Source: Termitomyces sp. T153
Taxonomy: Eukaryota > Basidiomycota > Agaricomycetes > Agaricales > Lyophyllaceae
NCBI GenBank assembly: GCA_018296165.2
Contig: JACKQL020000022.1
Span: forward strand, 372,001 to 436,000
DNA: 64,000 bases
Reading direction: 5' to 3'
In this document: one piece after another, positions 1 through 12,649 of the stretch
How positions within the stretch are numbered: the first letter of the stretch is position 1
Layout: each line of letters starts with the position of its first letter
Translations under genes and position numbers: made by a program
Notes under the pieces: generated by a model
Database searches by the model: none
Seen by the model: only the letters and a program-made list of their open reading frames with translations
What the model was told of the DNA's origin: nothing

Positions 1-1091
1 TTGGAGGATGCACTTTGCTTCACCCCAGCAGGGAGAAAGGTTCTACCTCAGGATGTTCCTGACAGTTGTGACCAATGCAACATCATGGGCTGATCTTAGA
101 ACAGTCAATGGCCACACCTATCCTACTTACAAGGAGGCATGCAAGGCCCTTGGCCTTCTAGAAGATGATGCAAAATGGAGGCAATATTTTGCTGAAGCTG
201 CTCCAATGCAATCTGGATCAGCTTTCAGACAGCTCTTTTGCACTATCCTATTACACTGTGCTCCTACCACTCCAGAGGCTCCATGGGACAAATTAAAGCA
301 CTCCATTTGTGATGATCTTTGACACATATTGGATGTATCAGACAGTACAGGGACAAAGTCTTTACTGATGAAGATGTCTATGACTATGGTCTTCATCTGA
401 TCAATGACAACTTGAAGATTGAATAATAATCACTTGCAAGAGTTGGAATATTAAAAACCTCACCAAGTGAAGTGATATTTGGTCTGCATTGTATCCAATG
501 AAATACCTCAACTCTCTCAAAGCTAGTAGTTTGCCTTTGGCTAAATTGACTCTGAAGATTGGTGTTCCTGTCATGCTGCTCAGGAATCTGGATACAACTA
601 AAGGACTTTGCAATAAGACAAGAATAATTGTCACCCACATCAGCACCAGAGTTATCAGATATCAGATCATCAGTGGAGATGCTAAGTTTGCAATATCAAT
701 TGTTTTGATTCCAAGAATCAACTTGGATGTCTCTGAAGATGATTTGCCAATTCCATTGTACAGAAGACAACTCCCAGTTTGCTTGGCCTTTGCTATGACA
801 ATCAACAAGTCTCAGGGTCAATCAGTCAAGCATGTTGGATTGGACCTTCAATCAGGAGTTTTTGCACATGGTTAACTTTATATTGTACTTTCTTGGTGCA
901 CATCAGGAGATCATATCAAAGTCATCTTGGACCCAAAAAACACATCAAGAAAGACTGCAAATATTGTCTATCAAGAAATCCTCAATGGTTTACAAATGTA
1001 AGTGTGACTTTTGATGAATTCAAGCAACAAATTGCTAACTTCTATGAACTTCAGCATTTAATGTATATAGCCTGACAGTGTAGTATAGACA
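1..1091 (+). pseudogene. Helitron Rep-helicase fragment with internal deletion
   Basis: A broken second copy of the Rep-helicase encoded at 32116-37859. Positions 8-322 match the end of the Rep/linker region (residues such as QQGERFYLRM and RTVNG.TYPTYKEACKALGL), and the same frame stops at 320-322. Positions about 480-1000 match the C-terminal Pif1-type helicase, including MTINKSQGQSVKHVGLDL, with a further stop after GVFAHG (TAA). Between them about 1.2 kb, including the Walker motifs, is missing and replaced by about 60 bp (420-479) that is the reverse complement of part of the non-autonomous Helitron body at about 30141-30198. Homology fades near 1091, where a fragment in the opposite orientation begins. 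The left end is cut by the window. It cannot encode a working protein. Confidence 0.85.
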
Positions 1092-1696
1092 TCCCCTGAC
1101 AGGCAGAGCACTTAGCTGCTAGAGCATTGCTATGCTGGAGAGCAGTTTGGGCAGTGGTGACAAAGTACCCTTCCTCCAAGGCAGCTAGTTGAGTTTCAAT
1201 GGCAAACAGAGTCAGTTGCATCTGCTGTAGGATTGAGTGCCAGTTGGCATCCAAATGAGCAGCCCAAGCAGGCCCAGTCCCAGGATTCACTTGTATGATG
1301 AGATATGCAATATATCAATAGCTCAATGTGGTTAAGGATTTACTAATAAGCTTGTTAGTCAACATCAATCAATCAATAGATGTGACCAAACACATGTGGC
1401 CTCCTTCTTACAACTTCGGAAACCTCCAATGTTTGGTCATGTTGTGTCAAAAAACATGCAAGCCATGAAAAAGAGTGTTCACTAAATTGTGTTTGCTCTT
1501 TTCCACATCTGTGAGATGCATGACACCTTGCACACATGGTCAAATGATGGTATGTATCTATTAAAGTTCTCTACTGTAATTTTTCTAAGAGAAAACTTGT
1601 TTAAAGTGCCAAAAACAGCCAACTCATATGTGCAAAGTCATCACATCCATGAGCACACAGCCACTTTCCCATGTCTCTTGTCACATATTACATAGA
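1092..1696 (-). mobile_element. Helitron 5' end fragment, opposite orientation
   Basis: Positions about 1289-1696 match 37890-38329, the 5' terminal region of the full Helitron, on the same strand. Read on the minus strand the fragment begins TCTATGTAATATG at 1696, like the other three Helitron 5' ends in the window. It runs into a minus-strand open frame (1290-1051, containing LQQMQLTLFAIETQLAALEE) that may be the start of a cargo or gag-like coiled-coil protein. The 3' side is lost at the junction with the Rep-helicase fragment. It is either a truncated Helitron or a rearranged pair of fragments. Confidence 0.6.
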
Positions 1697-2843
1697 TGCA
1701 AGCTTAAAATCAATATTTTCAACACCTGCCAGTTGTACTAAATATAAGTGATGCTACCTGTGCACTGGATAAACTGATAACACACCCAGGCCTTTCATAG
1801 TGTGTTTGATAGCCCATATTTCACCTCAAAAATACCTGATCAGACTCTCCAAATCATCTTCGACAGACATGACAAGTTGAGTTTCAATGCATTAAAATGT
1901 AATTAAAAATTGCGAAAATGAAGAAAGCCTGGAGATTAGAAATATACTTACTGTATACCTCTGATAGCCCTAGTATGTATGAGTTGCATTCAAATTGTAG
2001 CGAACCATGATATGAGCATGAGAAGTCGTCATTGATCATCGAGACTCGAGGACCCGAGGACGACTGACGTCAGCGTCGACTTGATGCTTACCTCATCTTC
2101 TTATCTTATCTCATTATCTTATTCGCATTGTTCCACGGATATACTCCCAGATATTGGTTCAAAAATTATTGGACGGAGATTGTTGTATCAGTCTTCAGGA
2201 GTGAGGTTTTTGAGTGAAAATAACGTTGAGAACAAACTTGGTTGGCCATGCAATGAGGTGACTTCATGATGTTCCCTTGGATGATTCAAGTCATACTGGG
2301 ACCAACCTTGGATTCTATTCCCCAAGTTGTTTTAAATAACGTTATGCATGGAACTATGTTCTAAGTTTACTAGTATTGGGTTCATGATACCGATGAAGCT
2401 ACCACCATTATAGTTTGCTTGTCCAAGAGGTCCTAGGTAATACTTGGCCAATACCTGAACTAAATATTCAAGCGACCGTTTTGCTGATGAGGGCAAGTCA
2501 AAAGGATTCTAATGTTATGAAAGGGGCTGTAACCTTTAGGGCCAATGCTGGCTGAGATCGGCAGCCTGACTGAAACCAGATGTTGCTTGTGTCAAGCAAC
2601 ACAAAAAAACCTCTAGGAGATTGAACTCTCTGAATGTTTTTACTATACATAGCAGTGTCAAGAATCTCTGCAATACTAAACTTGCCCGCCCGCTGAACGT
2701 TAATTAGAGGATGATATATCTCATATGGGTGCCACGGGGTCAAAGTTCATGTATACAAGTCTAACGAAGTCAGTTCAAGGAGAATCATATATTACTGATA
2801 AACCAAGTTCATTCTATTGAGAGAGAAGATTATCAGAGGAAGT
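1697..2843. other. Intergenic, no gene recognised
   Basis: Only short open frames occur on either strand and none resembles a known protein. CpG content rises from about 2000 onward, which marks the passage from repeat to host DNA. It is downstream of the minus-strand gene ending at 2844. Confidence 0.5.
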
Positions 2844-3588
2844 TCAGATGGAGACAACATGCCTCCCTGTTCTCCGGACGTCAATGGTCAACTGACCACC
2901 GGGCTCAAATCTAGCTTGGACAGCGGAAAGGTCGACATCGCAGGGCGCGAAGCAAATCTGCCATTCGTAATGACCTGATTACAAGGTTCAGATGTGAGGG
3001 TACTATGACCATGGAGGATTTCTCACAGTCACTTTGCATATTCCATGCATCAGCTACAACTTTGAGTTTGTCACCCTTATTCGCGGAAATGGTGATCATT
3101 TCGGATTCTATGGTGTTTGGAAGCTGTACGCGAAATGTGTGTTTAGCTTGTATTGTCGACACGTCCATCTTAGGAAAGTAAGACGAAGGAGAACGATGTG
3201 CCCTATCAGGCGATGAAGTGGATGCTCCCTGAGACATGGTATGGTGGAAGGTGACAATGCGCGGAGCAAATGCGTTCGGCATCTGTTGCCGATGGGTAGG
3301 AAGTGTCAGAGAAGGGGGCGGAGGGAAGTGAGCGGCGAAATGGTCAAGTACTTCGTGGTCTATAGAGAAAGGGCGCTCTTCAATCGCCCCTAGTCGGCCA
3401 CTGGTGTTATTAGAACTTGGGGTAACCAGAGTCAAAGACGTAGCAACAAGAGGAGTAGACGCTGATAGGGTTGGATACGTAGGGATTGAGAAGTACGATG
3501 GTTCCGGAGGCGTGGGAGGGCACATTTTATAAGTGGGTACGGACCGAACACACGACTGCGAAGTAGACACAGAGGAAGACATGGACAT
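2844..3588 (-). CDS. Basidiomycete protein with HSP20-like C-terminal domain
   Basis: Two exons, complement(join(2844..2974,3027..3588)), encode 230 aa. The 52-nt intron (GTGAGA...AATCAG) is supported because splicing restores the block DCHYEWQICF; without it the frame drifts into an unrelated tail. The first 130 or so residues are Pro/Ser/Thr-rich and probably disordered. The C-terminal 85 residues (from about HTFRVQLPNTIESEMITISA through YEWQICFAP.DVDL to GQLTIDVRR) have the alternating pattern of an alpha-crystallin/HSP20-like beta sandwich. I recall this as a conserved basidiomycete protein of unknown role; the chaperone-like fold is inferred. The ATG at 3588 starts MSMSSSV, and a TATA-like TTTATATG lies about 100 nt upstream. 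A second ATG two codons downstream is also possible. Confidence 0.72.
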
Positions 3589-5646
3589 GGCTGCGGGTTT
3601 TTTGTGCCGAAGAAAACAAATGAAACTGTTGGCCTGGTTCAACCGACTCGCGAAATCTAATGGCGAAACCCAATGGCGAACATATAAAGCATGCAGCAAA
3701 CGTGGGCGAAGCGTGATGAGGGATTTGAAAGTTCACAGATCAGCAAAGATCACAAGAAGTGAGTTCCAGGACGGGTAGCTGTGATGATACTTACAGAGAA
3801 CGAGGGTTCAAAATAGATGGTGACTATCGTGAAACGAACATGGGGCGATGCCGTTACTAGGTGCTCATACTAATAGTAAATATAACACCCTTTAAATCAG
3901 ATATACACAATGCCTCCGGTGTGATCATTGTGGAGCCCTTGACAGTCGGTGGGGATAATACTAGATGAGTCAGGTTGCCTCGTTGATAGACTGTAACAGT
4001 AGCCACATGGCCCGCAAGTACCCGACCGCGATAAATCCATTCCACTGGGTGTCATGCAATCTGTTGCACAAAGGTACAGCTGTTTCTTGGAATCGATAGG
4101 CAGGTTCAAAAATTCCATTATTTGTTCCAATGCTGATCTGTCCTAATAGCAGACATTGTCTCTGTACTTTCCGCCAAGCCGAACCTTGCCGAAGCTTCCC
4201 AGAAGCTTCTGGTAGCGTGATGTTTGCTCGAGCAGATCAACGGTGGGACCAATATCAATTCTCCCCCCTAACGATTTCGGAGCAGCTGTAAAATCAGATC
4301 ATCATCCGAGTGCCGCATATTCCGGAGAAATCCTTCAATTCTTCAAACCCCGACGGTCTGCCTCATTCTCGGACTCCCACTGTCGACCACCAGCCCAAGC
4401 TTAATCCCTAGACTTTGTTCTATATGATGAAATCATTCCTTTATGGAGGTTGACTTATATTCATTTCCGAGTACAAATCTCTGACAAGTGTCGGCATTTA
4501 CTGACATGGTCGTTACAACCTCTAGTATGTCCAATCCGCGGCATTTGATGATTTGTCTCCTTCTGACGGGCCTATTGTTGAAGCCAGATCGGATCTTACC
4601 AATCCTGGCTATTCTTATTCGACGACTAGCAATATCATCAAGTGCTTTGCTCTGGCTCAACTGTGTTAGATCAGGCTCTGTCGTAGAGTATTACTTCGTG
4701 CACAACTACATTGACACAACGCCAACCTTCACTTGGGCCACTTTTGTCGGTGCAGCGAGGCTGCCGATATCTGATGCCGCGGGATCTCTTGTCATTTGAT
4801 CTGCCTGCAATATACTACGCTTCTCCGTAAGAATTGACAGCGTGGCGAGCCCGTACAATTTCAGCGGTTTAATGTGATTGCATTCCATCGGCATGAAGAG
4901 CTTGATTCTTAATACCTGTCTTGTAGGGCCCCCAGTGTCTCTCCTGACTAGCTATATGTTAAGTAAATGACTTAATTTGAATTTAAACGAGACGGCAGGC
5001 GACGTCACACCCATTTCACAAGGTAACTCCCAAACGAGACATCTTTGTGAGTGGATCCATCAACGTCTTCACCAAATTTGTTGTTCCTCCTGTGTTACGT
5101 ACGACGTTGGATGCTTGACAATCAGCTCATGTTTCTGATCAATTGTTCGTCTTTGGTCATGCTGCCAGATAGCCTTTAAAAAGATTCATTGTTTGTCTTT
5201 TTCCAAGACCTTATGTCCTAAAACACCTTACAACATTGTGATGCATACCTATAGTGCGCAGAACAATTCCTTTAGAGGTCTCATCATGGATATGTCGTCA
5301 TCATCGTGTTGTTCAGTACGTACGCTTTCCGATAACCTATGTCGACTTCCCACTCCTACCCAGCTGTAACGAGAACGTGCTTACTGTTAATGTTCACACA
5401 CGGTGAGGAAGTATTTAATGGATCGGTGATGTACGTCGCAAGGTTACCAACTAACTCTTCTATCGAGAAAGGCTATGTCATCAGCATGTGTTATGCCATT
5501 GTTACGTCCCATCAGTACTACTGGCGGCATCGACAGACAATCGAGGGAATATCTCACAATGACAATATGCATCGGTGTGGGTTGATGATTTATAGATACT
5601 ATCCTAGTCATTACGATAACGCAACTGCTACACGAAAAGACCTTTC
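3589..5646. other. Intergenic, only doubtful small open frames
   Basis: About 2 kb between two minus-strand genes. Minus-strand frames at 3857-4130 (including ATDCMTPSGMDLSR and WIYRGRVLAGHV) overlap in different phases and could be the remains or small exons of a gene. Plus-strand frames at 4488-4799 and 5339-5704 have no recognisable motif. The segment next to 3588 should hold the promoter of the HSP20-like gene. I could not build a convincing gene here. Confidence 0.4.
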
Positions 5647-7883
5647 CTATCCTCTTTTCTCTAGACTCAGCAATGAGGAAAACCATTCGTTCAGTTTCAT
5701 ATAACAACTTACCAATCGTGCCATGTGGTTAGCCCCTAGACAAAGAGCAAATAATCGTTTACACTTTTCATCATCCCTGAATGGATAGCTGTATACGTGA
5801 CGAGTTAAATTCCTGGAAGCATTGACACCAAGAATATTGATTCACGTACGCCGCTCCTAGTCTATAAGCCGCCGCCAGGCCAGATACAACCGCAATCTCG
5901 TGCATATCTAAGGCCAAGATCAGTGATTGACTTTTCAATATTGGGAGAACATCGCACTGAGGATAGTCCAAGCTCCAGCAAAATGGGTATGATTCTTCAC
6001 AGTTGATAAGTTCCACTAAGCGATATTTGGTAGCGCGGACTATACCTTGCCATTGATGAGGCCCATCCAGGGTACCGTTCCTGCATAGTGCTGCCACCGA
6101 TGACTTTGTTGTTTCCACCATTTTTCCAGAATGATCTGAACACATTTGTCAGATGATCAAAGACAATGTATGAAATGAGGCGTGAATACAACCTTCTCCG
6201 GGTCGATTTCGTCCTTCGACCATAGGCGTGCACTGTCCGGAGAATTGTCGAGGAAAATCGTTTGAAACACATGTTTATCTAGTGGGATGCCATCCTGAGC
6301 ATTCTCTTTGGTCGGAGAGCTTGATTCCGTGTCGCTTTCTTTGGAGGATTGTGGGCCACGAGGCGGAACACCGTCAAACTTCAGAATGATATTATTAGAC
6401 AACGAGAATGTTTCAGTCGCAAAGGACTTGCCTGGGGTTGATAAACGGTCAAATCGAAGCTCATTTCTACTTTGCGTTTGTCGGATGGGTAGCTTCTGAT
6501 AAAGTAGAGCGGCGAAAAATACTTCTCGGCGAATTTAAATTTCTCTTGCTTGTCGTGATCGTTGGGATCCTTTCGAGAAGTAAGGCAGGGGTCGTATTTG
6601 ACTTGATAATACTGGATCAAAATAACGTTCATTCTGCGACCCTAACCGATGGAGGTGTAATCTTACCTTTTCCATATAACCTATGTCATTATGCGTGACC
6701 GTGATATCCCAGAGATACTAAATTTTGTCAGCATGAAACAAGAGGGTAGGTGGGCTGATGTATACACCTTGACATTGCCGAGAACGCGTTTCTCGAGCCA
6801 CCGTGCATCCTTGCCAAGCAGAACCAAGGCTGCGTCTGCGTCTGTGCATATGACGAGTTCATCAAACGTCTCTTGTATCTCTCTGCCTGGATCTACCACA
6901 GCCTGTTCATTGTTGGTACCTTTGGTAGGACGGCTCCAAACCAGAACGCCTCCCATCTTCTTGGATGAAGAACGCTCGACACGGGTGACTTCTCTTCCGT
7001 TGATGATTCGGACGGAACCTTGACTGTCTTTCTCGACAAGTGCCTTCCAAGCGCTGTACAGTTCGGAGAGCCGCGGGAAGGCACGCATAGTCGGGATCGA
7101 AGCCAAGAAAGTATCAGGGGAATATTCAAACTGTATAAGATTTATCATTCTTACGACTCGAATGACTGATGGTGAAGAAATCATACGTACCAAACGCATG
7201 TTAGGATCCATGAAAACCCGTTCTAAGATAGCACAAGAAATGAATGGAGTCTGGTTCCCTGTTCCGAAAAACAGAGCCACCAATGGGAATACGATCACTT
7301 CGCCGAATTCCTGTACAAGCGGAGGTTAGGATGATGAATGCAATGATATCATATTGACCAAACCTTGGAGAACATGAACATTCGGAGCATGGCAGAGACC
7401 GAAATGAGAGCGAAGACAGGCTCCAATGTCTTAATTACAGTTAGGACCTTGCCAAACTTCTTAATGTCTGCACTGAATCTGAGCCAGTCTTAAGTATAAG
7501 TTATGAAATACAAATGTCAGCCAAGCTCACCTGTCTATCACTTGGCTTGGGAACACGTTGCTCCAAAACTCAGTTTCTGGGTCTTTTCCGAAACTGACCT
7601 GCATTCCAACGTCGCTAGCACTGAAGCCAAGTTTATCAAACATGGCGTAGGTATTATGAAAGACTGGGCTGGCACCCTGGACACCGTCGTTGATATATTC
7701 TGCTCCGTATTTCTCCCTGTCGATCGGTGTGGAAGTCGCCATTCCACCTGTAGCTGCGGAACGCTCATAGAGCGTGACATCGAAAAGCTCAGGGTGCTGA
7801 GAGAACGCGAAGGCAGCTGACATCCCAGCGGCTCCTCCCCCGACGATGAGAACGCGTTTCTTGTCGCTTGTCGTGGCTGACAT
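5647..7883 (-). CDS. FAD-dependent amine-oxidase-like oxidoreductase
   Basis: Eleven exons, complement(join(5647..5788,5850..5907,5958..5994,6046..6135,6193..6378,6432..6611,6667..6717,6768..7130,7191..7310,7364..7478,7531..7883)), encode 564 aa. All ten introns are 50-61 nt and every junction keeps the frame. Intron 6379-6431 has a GC-AG pair (GCAAGT donor). The N-terminus has the Rossmann FAD motif VLIVGGGAAGMSAA (Gly15, 17, 20) and acidic Glu40 after strand 2. Near the C-terminus FAGAW (about 491-495) and MHEIAVVSGLAAAYRLGA form the second FAD-contacting block of the flavin amine oxidase family (NAD_binding_8/amino_oxidase). The substrate is unknown. The last exon after YPFRDDE is the least certain, and its stop at 5647 assumes read-through of a possible GTAAGT donor. 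There is no signal peptide, so a cytosolic location is inferred. Confidence 0.88.
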
Positions 7884-8194
7884 GAAAGTAAGAAATAAAG
7901 ATATTCTTCGTCATAGATATTCTTCTCGTTTATAAATGAGGGATCGAATCGAGTAAAGGGGCAGATTCACATGACATGACGTCCTTGGAGGCTGACCGAA
8001 GGTCGCATTTTGATGCGTGACGTGCCGTGACGATTGACGGTTATCGTTGAACCGTCGCGATCCTAAGCGCGTAACTAGGTTCGGACGCGTCTAGCTTTCA
8101 TATCTGCACTGCGTGGTTTCTCCTGTGATTGTTATTGCAACTGTTATTGCGACTTTTACTGTGATTACTAGTGGAATTATCTTTACTGTGGTTC
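7884..8194. promoter_or_regulatory. Upstream region of the oxidoreductase gene
   Basis: This 311-bp, CpG-containing stretch separates the minus-strand oxidoreductase start (7883) from the plus-strand retrotransposon-like ORF. It should carry the oxidoreductase promoter. No clear TATA box or operator is visible, and I could not identify the 5' terminal repeat of the retrotransposon. Confidence 0.3.
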
Positions 8195-8954
8195 ATGTCT
8201 GCACGCGGAAGAGGAAGGACTCGGGGACGGGGGGCGAGAGCTGCTTCAGTCATTGCTACTGGTTCTCTTACCTTACAGCTCACCTTGCTGGAGGGAATAT
8301 CAGAGGGTTTTAACAGAATCACACGTCAACCTATGGTAGCGGACGTGCTCGAAGGTGACGAGTTGGGTAATGAAGGGCCGATCGAAGAAATGGGTATCGC
8401 GTCCCCTGTGACCATGACCCCGCACCTGCAGCCGGATCTGCCGTGACGCTTGCACGAGCGGAACATTCCATTTCCTGTATGGAGACGGAGAGGGGTGCTC
8501 AGGTGGCGTCAGATTGACACGCTTGGAACTTCCGGTCTCCAACGCAGGGCGACGTACCTTCACGCCACCTGGTACAGCTCTGTCTGCATCTGGTGTTGGT
8601 ATGCACCCGGGCGGCCGGTTTGTACAACCAGTGTTTGCCCCAACTCCCTTGACTAGACCCGTAATTCCGTCCTCTCTGGCTGTACCTAGCACGAGACCAG
8701 CTCTGTCTTTAACGGATATGCCGCCACCCAAATGATCTCGACCTCGTTCGCGCCCGGCATCGGCCAGGGGTGTGGCCATTTCTCCAGGAACCGTGGATCA
8801 AGCATTGCGTGATGCTGTTCCGGTCGCAGGGCTAGCCAAAATGCGGGAGCTGCCCGTCACCCGTGATGCTGATCCGGTCGCAGGGCTAGCCAGAATACGG
8901 GAGCACCCGTCACCCGCCGTTGTATATTCCGAGGTCGATTTGCCCAGGATCTGA
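8195..8954 (+). pseudogene. ORF1 N-terminal region of the YR retrotransposon (putative)
   Basis: The ATG at 8195 opens MSARGRGRTRGRGARAAS, a basic Gly/Arg start resembling ORF1 of fungal YR elements. The frame stops at 8446. Related Pro-rich, low-complexity reading continues in other phases (8514-8735 and 8772-8954). It contains two in-frame 54-bp tandem repeats (VAGLA.MRE and VAGLARIRE). Assignment to the downstream element rests on position and composition only. Confidence 0.4.
8811..8917. repeat. Two-copy 54-bp tandem repeat
   Basis: The unit beginning GATGCTGTTCCGGTCGCAGG at 8811 recurs at 8865 with few changes. The length is a multiple of three, so the repeat is kept in frame in the plus-strand ORF1-like region (repeated peptide DA.PVAGLA.[MI]RE). 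Confidence 0.75.
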
Positions 8955-9826
8955 ACGATCCGGCCTGCCTGGCCGACGATCACACTCTGCTGACACGCCA
9001 AGGGGCTCTGGTGTTAGGACCCGCCGTCACGATTCCCGCTGTACGGGGGCGCCCCGTCGATAGAGGGCACGCCCATAGACCTGCGCTCGCCTGGCTAGGA
9101 GAATGTTGGTGAACAGGTGGTGTTCATAACGAACGATCAGTTGCGACGATTGTTGCAAGTATACAATCGGAATGTTAATCGAGATGGTGAGTGACCACCT
9201 TGGTTGTCGTATGTGTGGCGTACCAGGTGCTTGTGGTGCATCTGGCAGTTGTCGAGATCTTCGCGCGCAGGCTATGGTGTGAGCGTATTGTGTCTGGCTG
9301 TTGTTAAGAGCTTCGTGTGCGGGTCTTTTGTTGGATCGTATTGTATTGCGTAGGGGGACATTGGTCCACCAACTTCGTGTGCTGCACACATATTTGGTAT
9401 GTGAGACATTGGTCCTTGATGTTATCGGCTGTACACGGGCCTGGTCCTCGTGATTACCTTTGATCCTGATGACCTCTGTAAATTGATATCTCTCATTTTC
9501 GTATGGGTCCCCGGTCCTTGGCCCTGGCCCGATTGTCTTGTGTGATCACTGAGACAATCCCCTTCCAGATTTGCGCACACATCTGCAGGTAATCTGTGAC
9601 CACGGTACAGGAGGTCTTGGAGAGCCTTTCGCATATATTCTGGCCAGTCGCCAGGCACGGATACAGGAGATACTGGTCTCCAGGGAAGAACCTTCCTCCA
9701 GGCCTCTTTGATTCTGGGTCAACCTCAACCTGCTGTTCTCACTCATCTCCCACCCATCCATGAACGCAGGCTCGTGGGTCAAGCATCTTTCTGGGGGAGT
9801 GCAAGGTTCGTCCGGAGGAACTTCAT

Positions 9827-10727
9827 GTGGGCAGACCTATCCGTTCCTTGCATGGCTTGCCTCCCACCATTAGCTGCCAGCTGTCTACGGCGGATAAGGT
9901 GTTCCCTCAGAAGGTCCAGCACTTGCTTGAAAACAGAATATTGGAGTACATACCTCTCAATTTAATGGCTGATGAAGCTTGTCAGAAAGCAGCTCAGGGA
10001 CTGCCTGCCACTGAATCGGCCTTATGATTTCTAATGGGAAGTTGTGCTTGCTGAATGTAACCTTTGATGTTTCTAAGGAGGCAAAGCTGAACTTTGATGA
10101 ATGGTGCAGTGCAGCTGGTAGCCTGGTGGATGCTATGCGCAAACATCTTCGTGCTAATACAGATGTGGAGTCGGGTGGTCTAGTGGCTCAGGAGATAGCA
10201 ACATCCTTTTAGGGCCATTTCAAGATCTCGAGGGCCTTACCAAATGCTCGGGTTCAGTTCAACGTTATTTTTGACTATGACAGGCAATTGCATGGACCTT
10301 TCCTCACTGATTCACATTATTTTCAAATGGACAGTTTTCAGATGCACATTTGGCAAGAGTGTCTTAATTTTCAACATATGACTAGGGTTATGCAGCTTGA
10401 CAGCCATATTGCTAGCATGGAGATATTTCAAGTAAGGTCCAGGAATGGTTGGGGAGTTCCTCTCATACTGGAGGATGTTATTTTTGTTGCATCAGCTGTG
10501 GCACTGATGACTACAAGCTGTTTGTATGCTGCCACAACTTGGTCTCACTTCAGCAAGATGGAAAGAACTGGCACACTCTTGCAGAAAATTCTGTCTGTTA
10601 CCCCTTCAATGGGAAAGCATTTTGCAAGAGTGGTGCTAGCTTTGCATGGGGCACAGACCTGTGTAGCTTGAGAATCTGTATTCAGTGTCCACACTCCTGC
10701 ATGCTGATCATTGGGAGGCAGCCTTAA
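9827..10727 (+). pseudogene. Gag-like ORF of the YR retrotransposon
   Basis: Broken frames read LPTADKVFPQKVQ-like, then YIPLNLMADEACQKAAQGLP and, from 10024, MISNGKLCLLNVTFDVSKEA with DEWCSAAGSLVDAMRKHLRA. This order matches the gag-like ORF that I recall from basidiomycete DIRS-like elements. A Cys-rich stretch follows at 10449-10727 (CYFCCISCGTDDYKLFVC, NWHTLAENSVCYPFNGKAFC), the zinc-finger part of that ORF in another phase. There are stops at 10210-10212 and beyond. It probably once bound nucleic acid as a capsid/nucleocapsid protein. Confidence 0.6.
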
Positions 10728-10840
10728 AGGCAGCAGGAGTGTTAGACCTGTTTGTGAAGGTGCTTAAAAAGCCTCCACAATGGTTTTGATCTTGGGCTAA
10801 GTTCTTTTTTGCTTCACACCTCCAAATCACTATCATTCAG

Positions 10841-12110
10841 TTGAGGCTCATGAGTTTGTTATATCTCAATACACATAGAAAAATTGCATTGGGTAGGGTA
10901 TTTCCTGGTTTCCCATTAGACATGGCTTTCACTTTGTTTGGACAGTTCTGCTCTGCCCCCTTGAACATAATTACAAGTGCAAGGGGCAAGAATCACATGA
11001 TCTTGGACCTCTCCTTTATACAAGATGACCTAGGTATCCCATCTATAGGTGCATTGCAGTTCAAGTGTGATTGGAGAACTTTTCTGCTTGTTGGCTGTTG
11101 GTGGCAGATGCACTCCCAGCAACTAAAGTGTCAGACTTTGATGTGGATTCAGCTTTCTAGAACATTCCTACATGGCCTCAAGATTGGCTCCTGCTAGAGG
11201 TGCTGATTGATGGATTGGTCTATTTGACTTCTGACTTAATTTTGGTGTGTTGCCAATTACAGGCATCTTTGGGCAAGTTGCAGCTGCTCTTGTAAAAATA
11301 TTCTTACATCATGACATTGAGGCTGTGCTTCAAAACATTGATATGGTTGATTGCTGATCACTTGGGATGACTGTGGGCTGCAGAGAAACATTTTCCTTTT
11401 GCATTGTCTTTTACTAATATTGGTTTCTGGTGGTCTATTGAAGATAAAATGGTTTCTTTGCCTAAGAAGAAGAGGAAGCACTTGGAAAAGTTGGCTACTT
11501 GGGTTGCAGGTGTGGGTATCACAATCAAGGAGGTGGAGTCACTGATCAGCACACTTAATCATGTTTTGCTTGTTGTGCTGATGGGGCACAGTCATCTGCC
11601 TTCTTTGTATGCACTTTGAGCAGGTTTTCTCCCTGATGTGGGTTGTTTTCTGTGTCATTTGCTGTGCAGTGTTGGAGGATGTGGCTTGATAGAGGTCAGT
11701 TTTGTTGGCAGACTGGTGTGGCCTACATATTACCTGACCACCTGAACCCTCTGGAATCAACCTCTTTGTTGATACATCTTCATCATGGGGGCATTGGATT
11801 GGTATGGGATGGGTGTTGGTTGGCTTAGAAGCTCCATGAGGGTTGGCACCCAGGAGGTTGCAATAATGGTTGGGCTGCAATGGTGGCTGTGAACTTGGCT
11901 GTGAGGACTGCCATTTTGGCTGGCTTATCAGATTGTTGCATCATTATCCAAGTCAGACAACACAGGGGTTGTTGGAGCACTGGCAGCAGACCAGTCAAGG
12001 AACTTGGAACAAAATTTGATTTTGTGGCATATTGTGGACTCCTTCAAGGTCTATCTGAATCACAGTTCAATGGGTTTCAATGATGGACCATCTAGAGGAT
12101 TGTTCCCCCA
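10841..12110 (+). pseudogene. Reverse transcriptase-RNase H of the YR retrotransposon
   Basis: Fragments in several phases recall a DIRS-type RT: LDLSFIQDDLGIPSIGALQF at about 11000, then LIDGLVYLTS, then FALSFTNIGFWWSIEDKMV and SLPKKKRKHLEKLATW (11404-11619), KEVESLISTLNHV, and the RNase H end SKSDNTGVVGALAADQSRN at about 11950-12010. No catalytic double-Asp motif is left intact. Stops and frameshifts are frequent and CpG is nearly absent. It is non-functional. Confidence 0.7.
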
Positions 12111-12649
12111 ATGTCAAAATTTGTTTCCCTCCCCACTAGCCATGCTAGTTTATCTGAAACCTTATGTTCATAGCTCTGTGAGGTTTGCTGACTTACAGTG
12201 AACATTGGTTTGTTAGAGAAGTGTATTGGGATGTTTTTAGTGCATTGAACTGGTCAACTGAGATTAGTATTGCACTTTGTTTATCCATTGCTACAGTCAA
12301 GTCACATATGATATGGTGGTGGAATCCTTATATTGTGTATTAACTGCTAGCACATGTTTCCTGCAAATGAATTTAGGAGTAAATATGGTATGGTGTGTCA
12401 ACATCATGTCAAAGGTCAGCCACTGCAAGATATATCAATATATTATTCATGGATACAGGGCAGATGACAACATTTGCTCTCTGACTCCCTAGGATGCCTG
12501 TTCCATTACTTTTCACTATTGGATTCTAAGCATGCTCACCATTGTAATCCTTATTGGATTGCTGATGATCACTACTGTTGGGGTTGGCCCACACATTCAA
12601 ATCAACTCTATACATTGTTAAGGGAGAGACAGGATCTGATCAACAGCAT

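Noticed and set aside
5600..5710. GTAAGT at the end of the oxidoreductase as a last intron
   Set aside because: No downstream exon with family-like C-terminus could be found, so the in-frame stop at 5647 was kept with reduced certainty.
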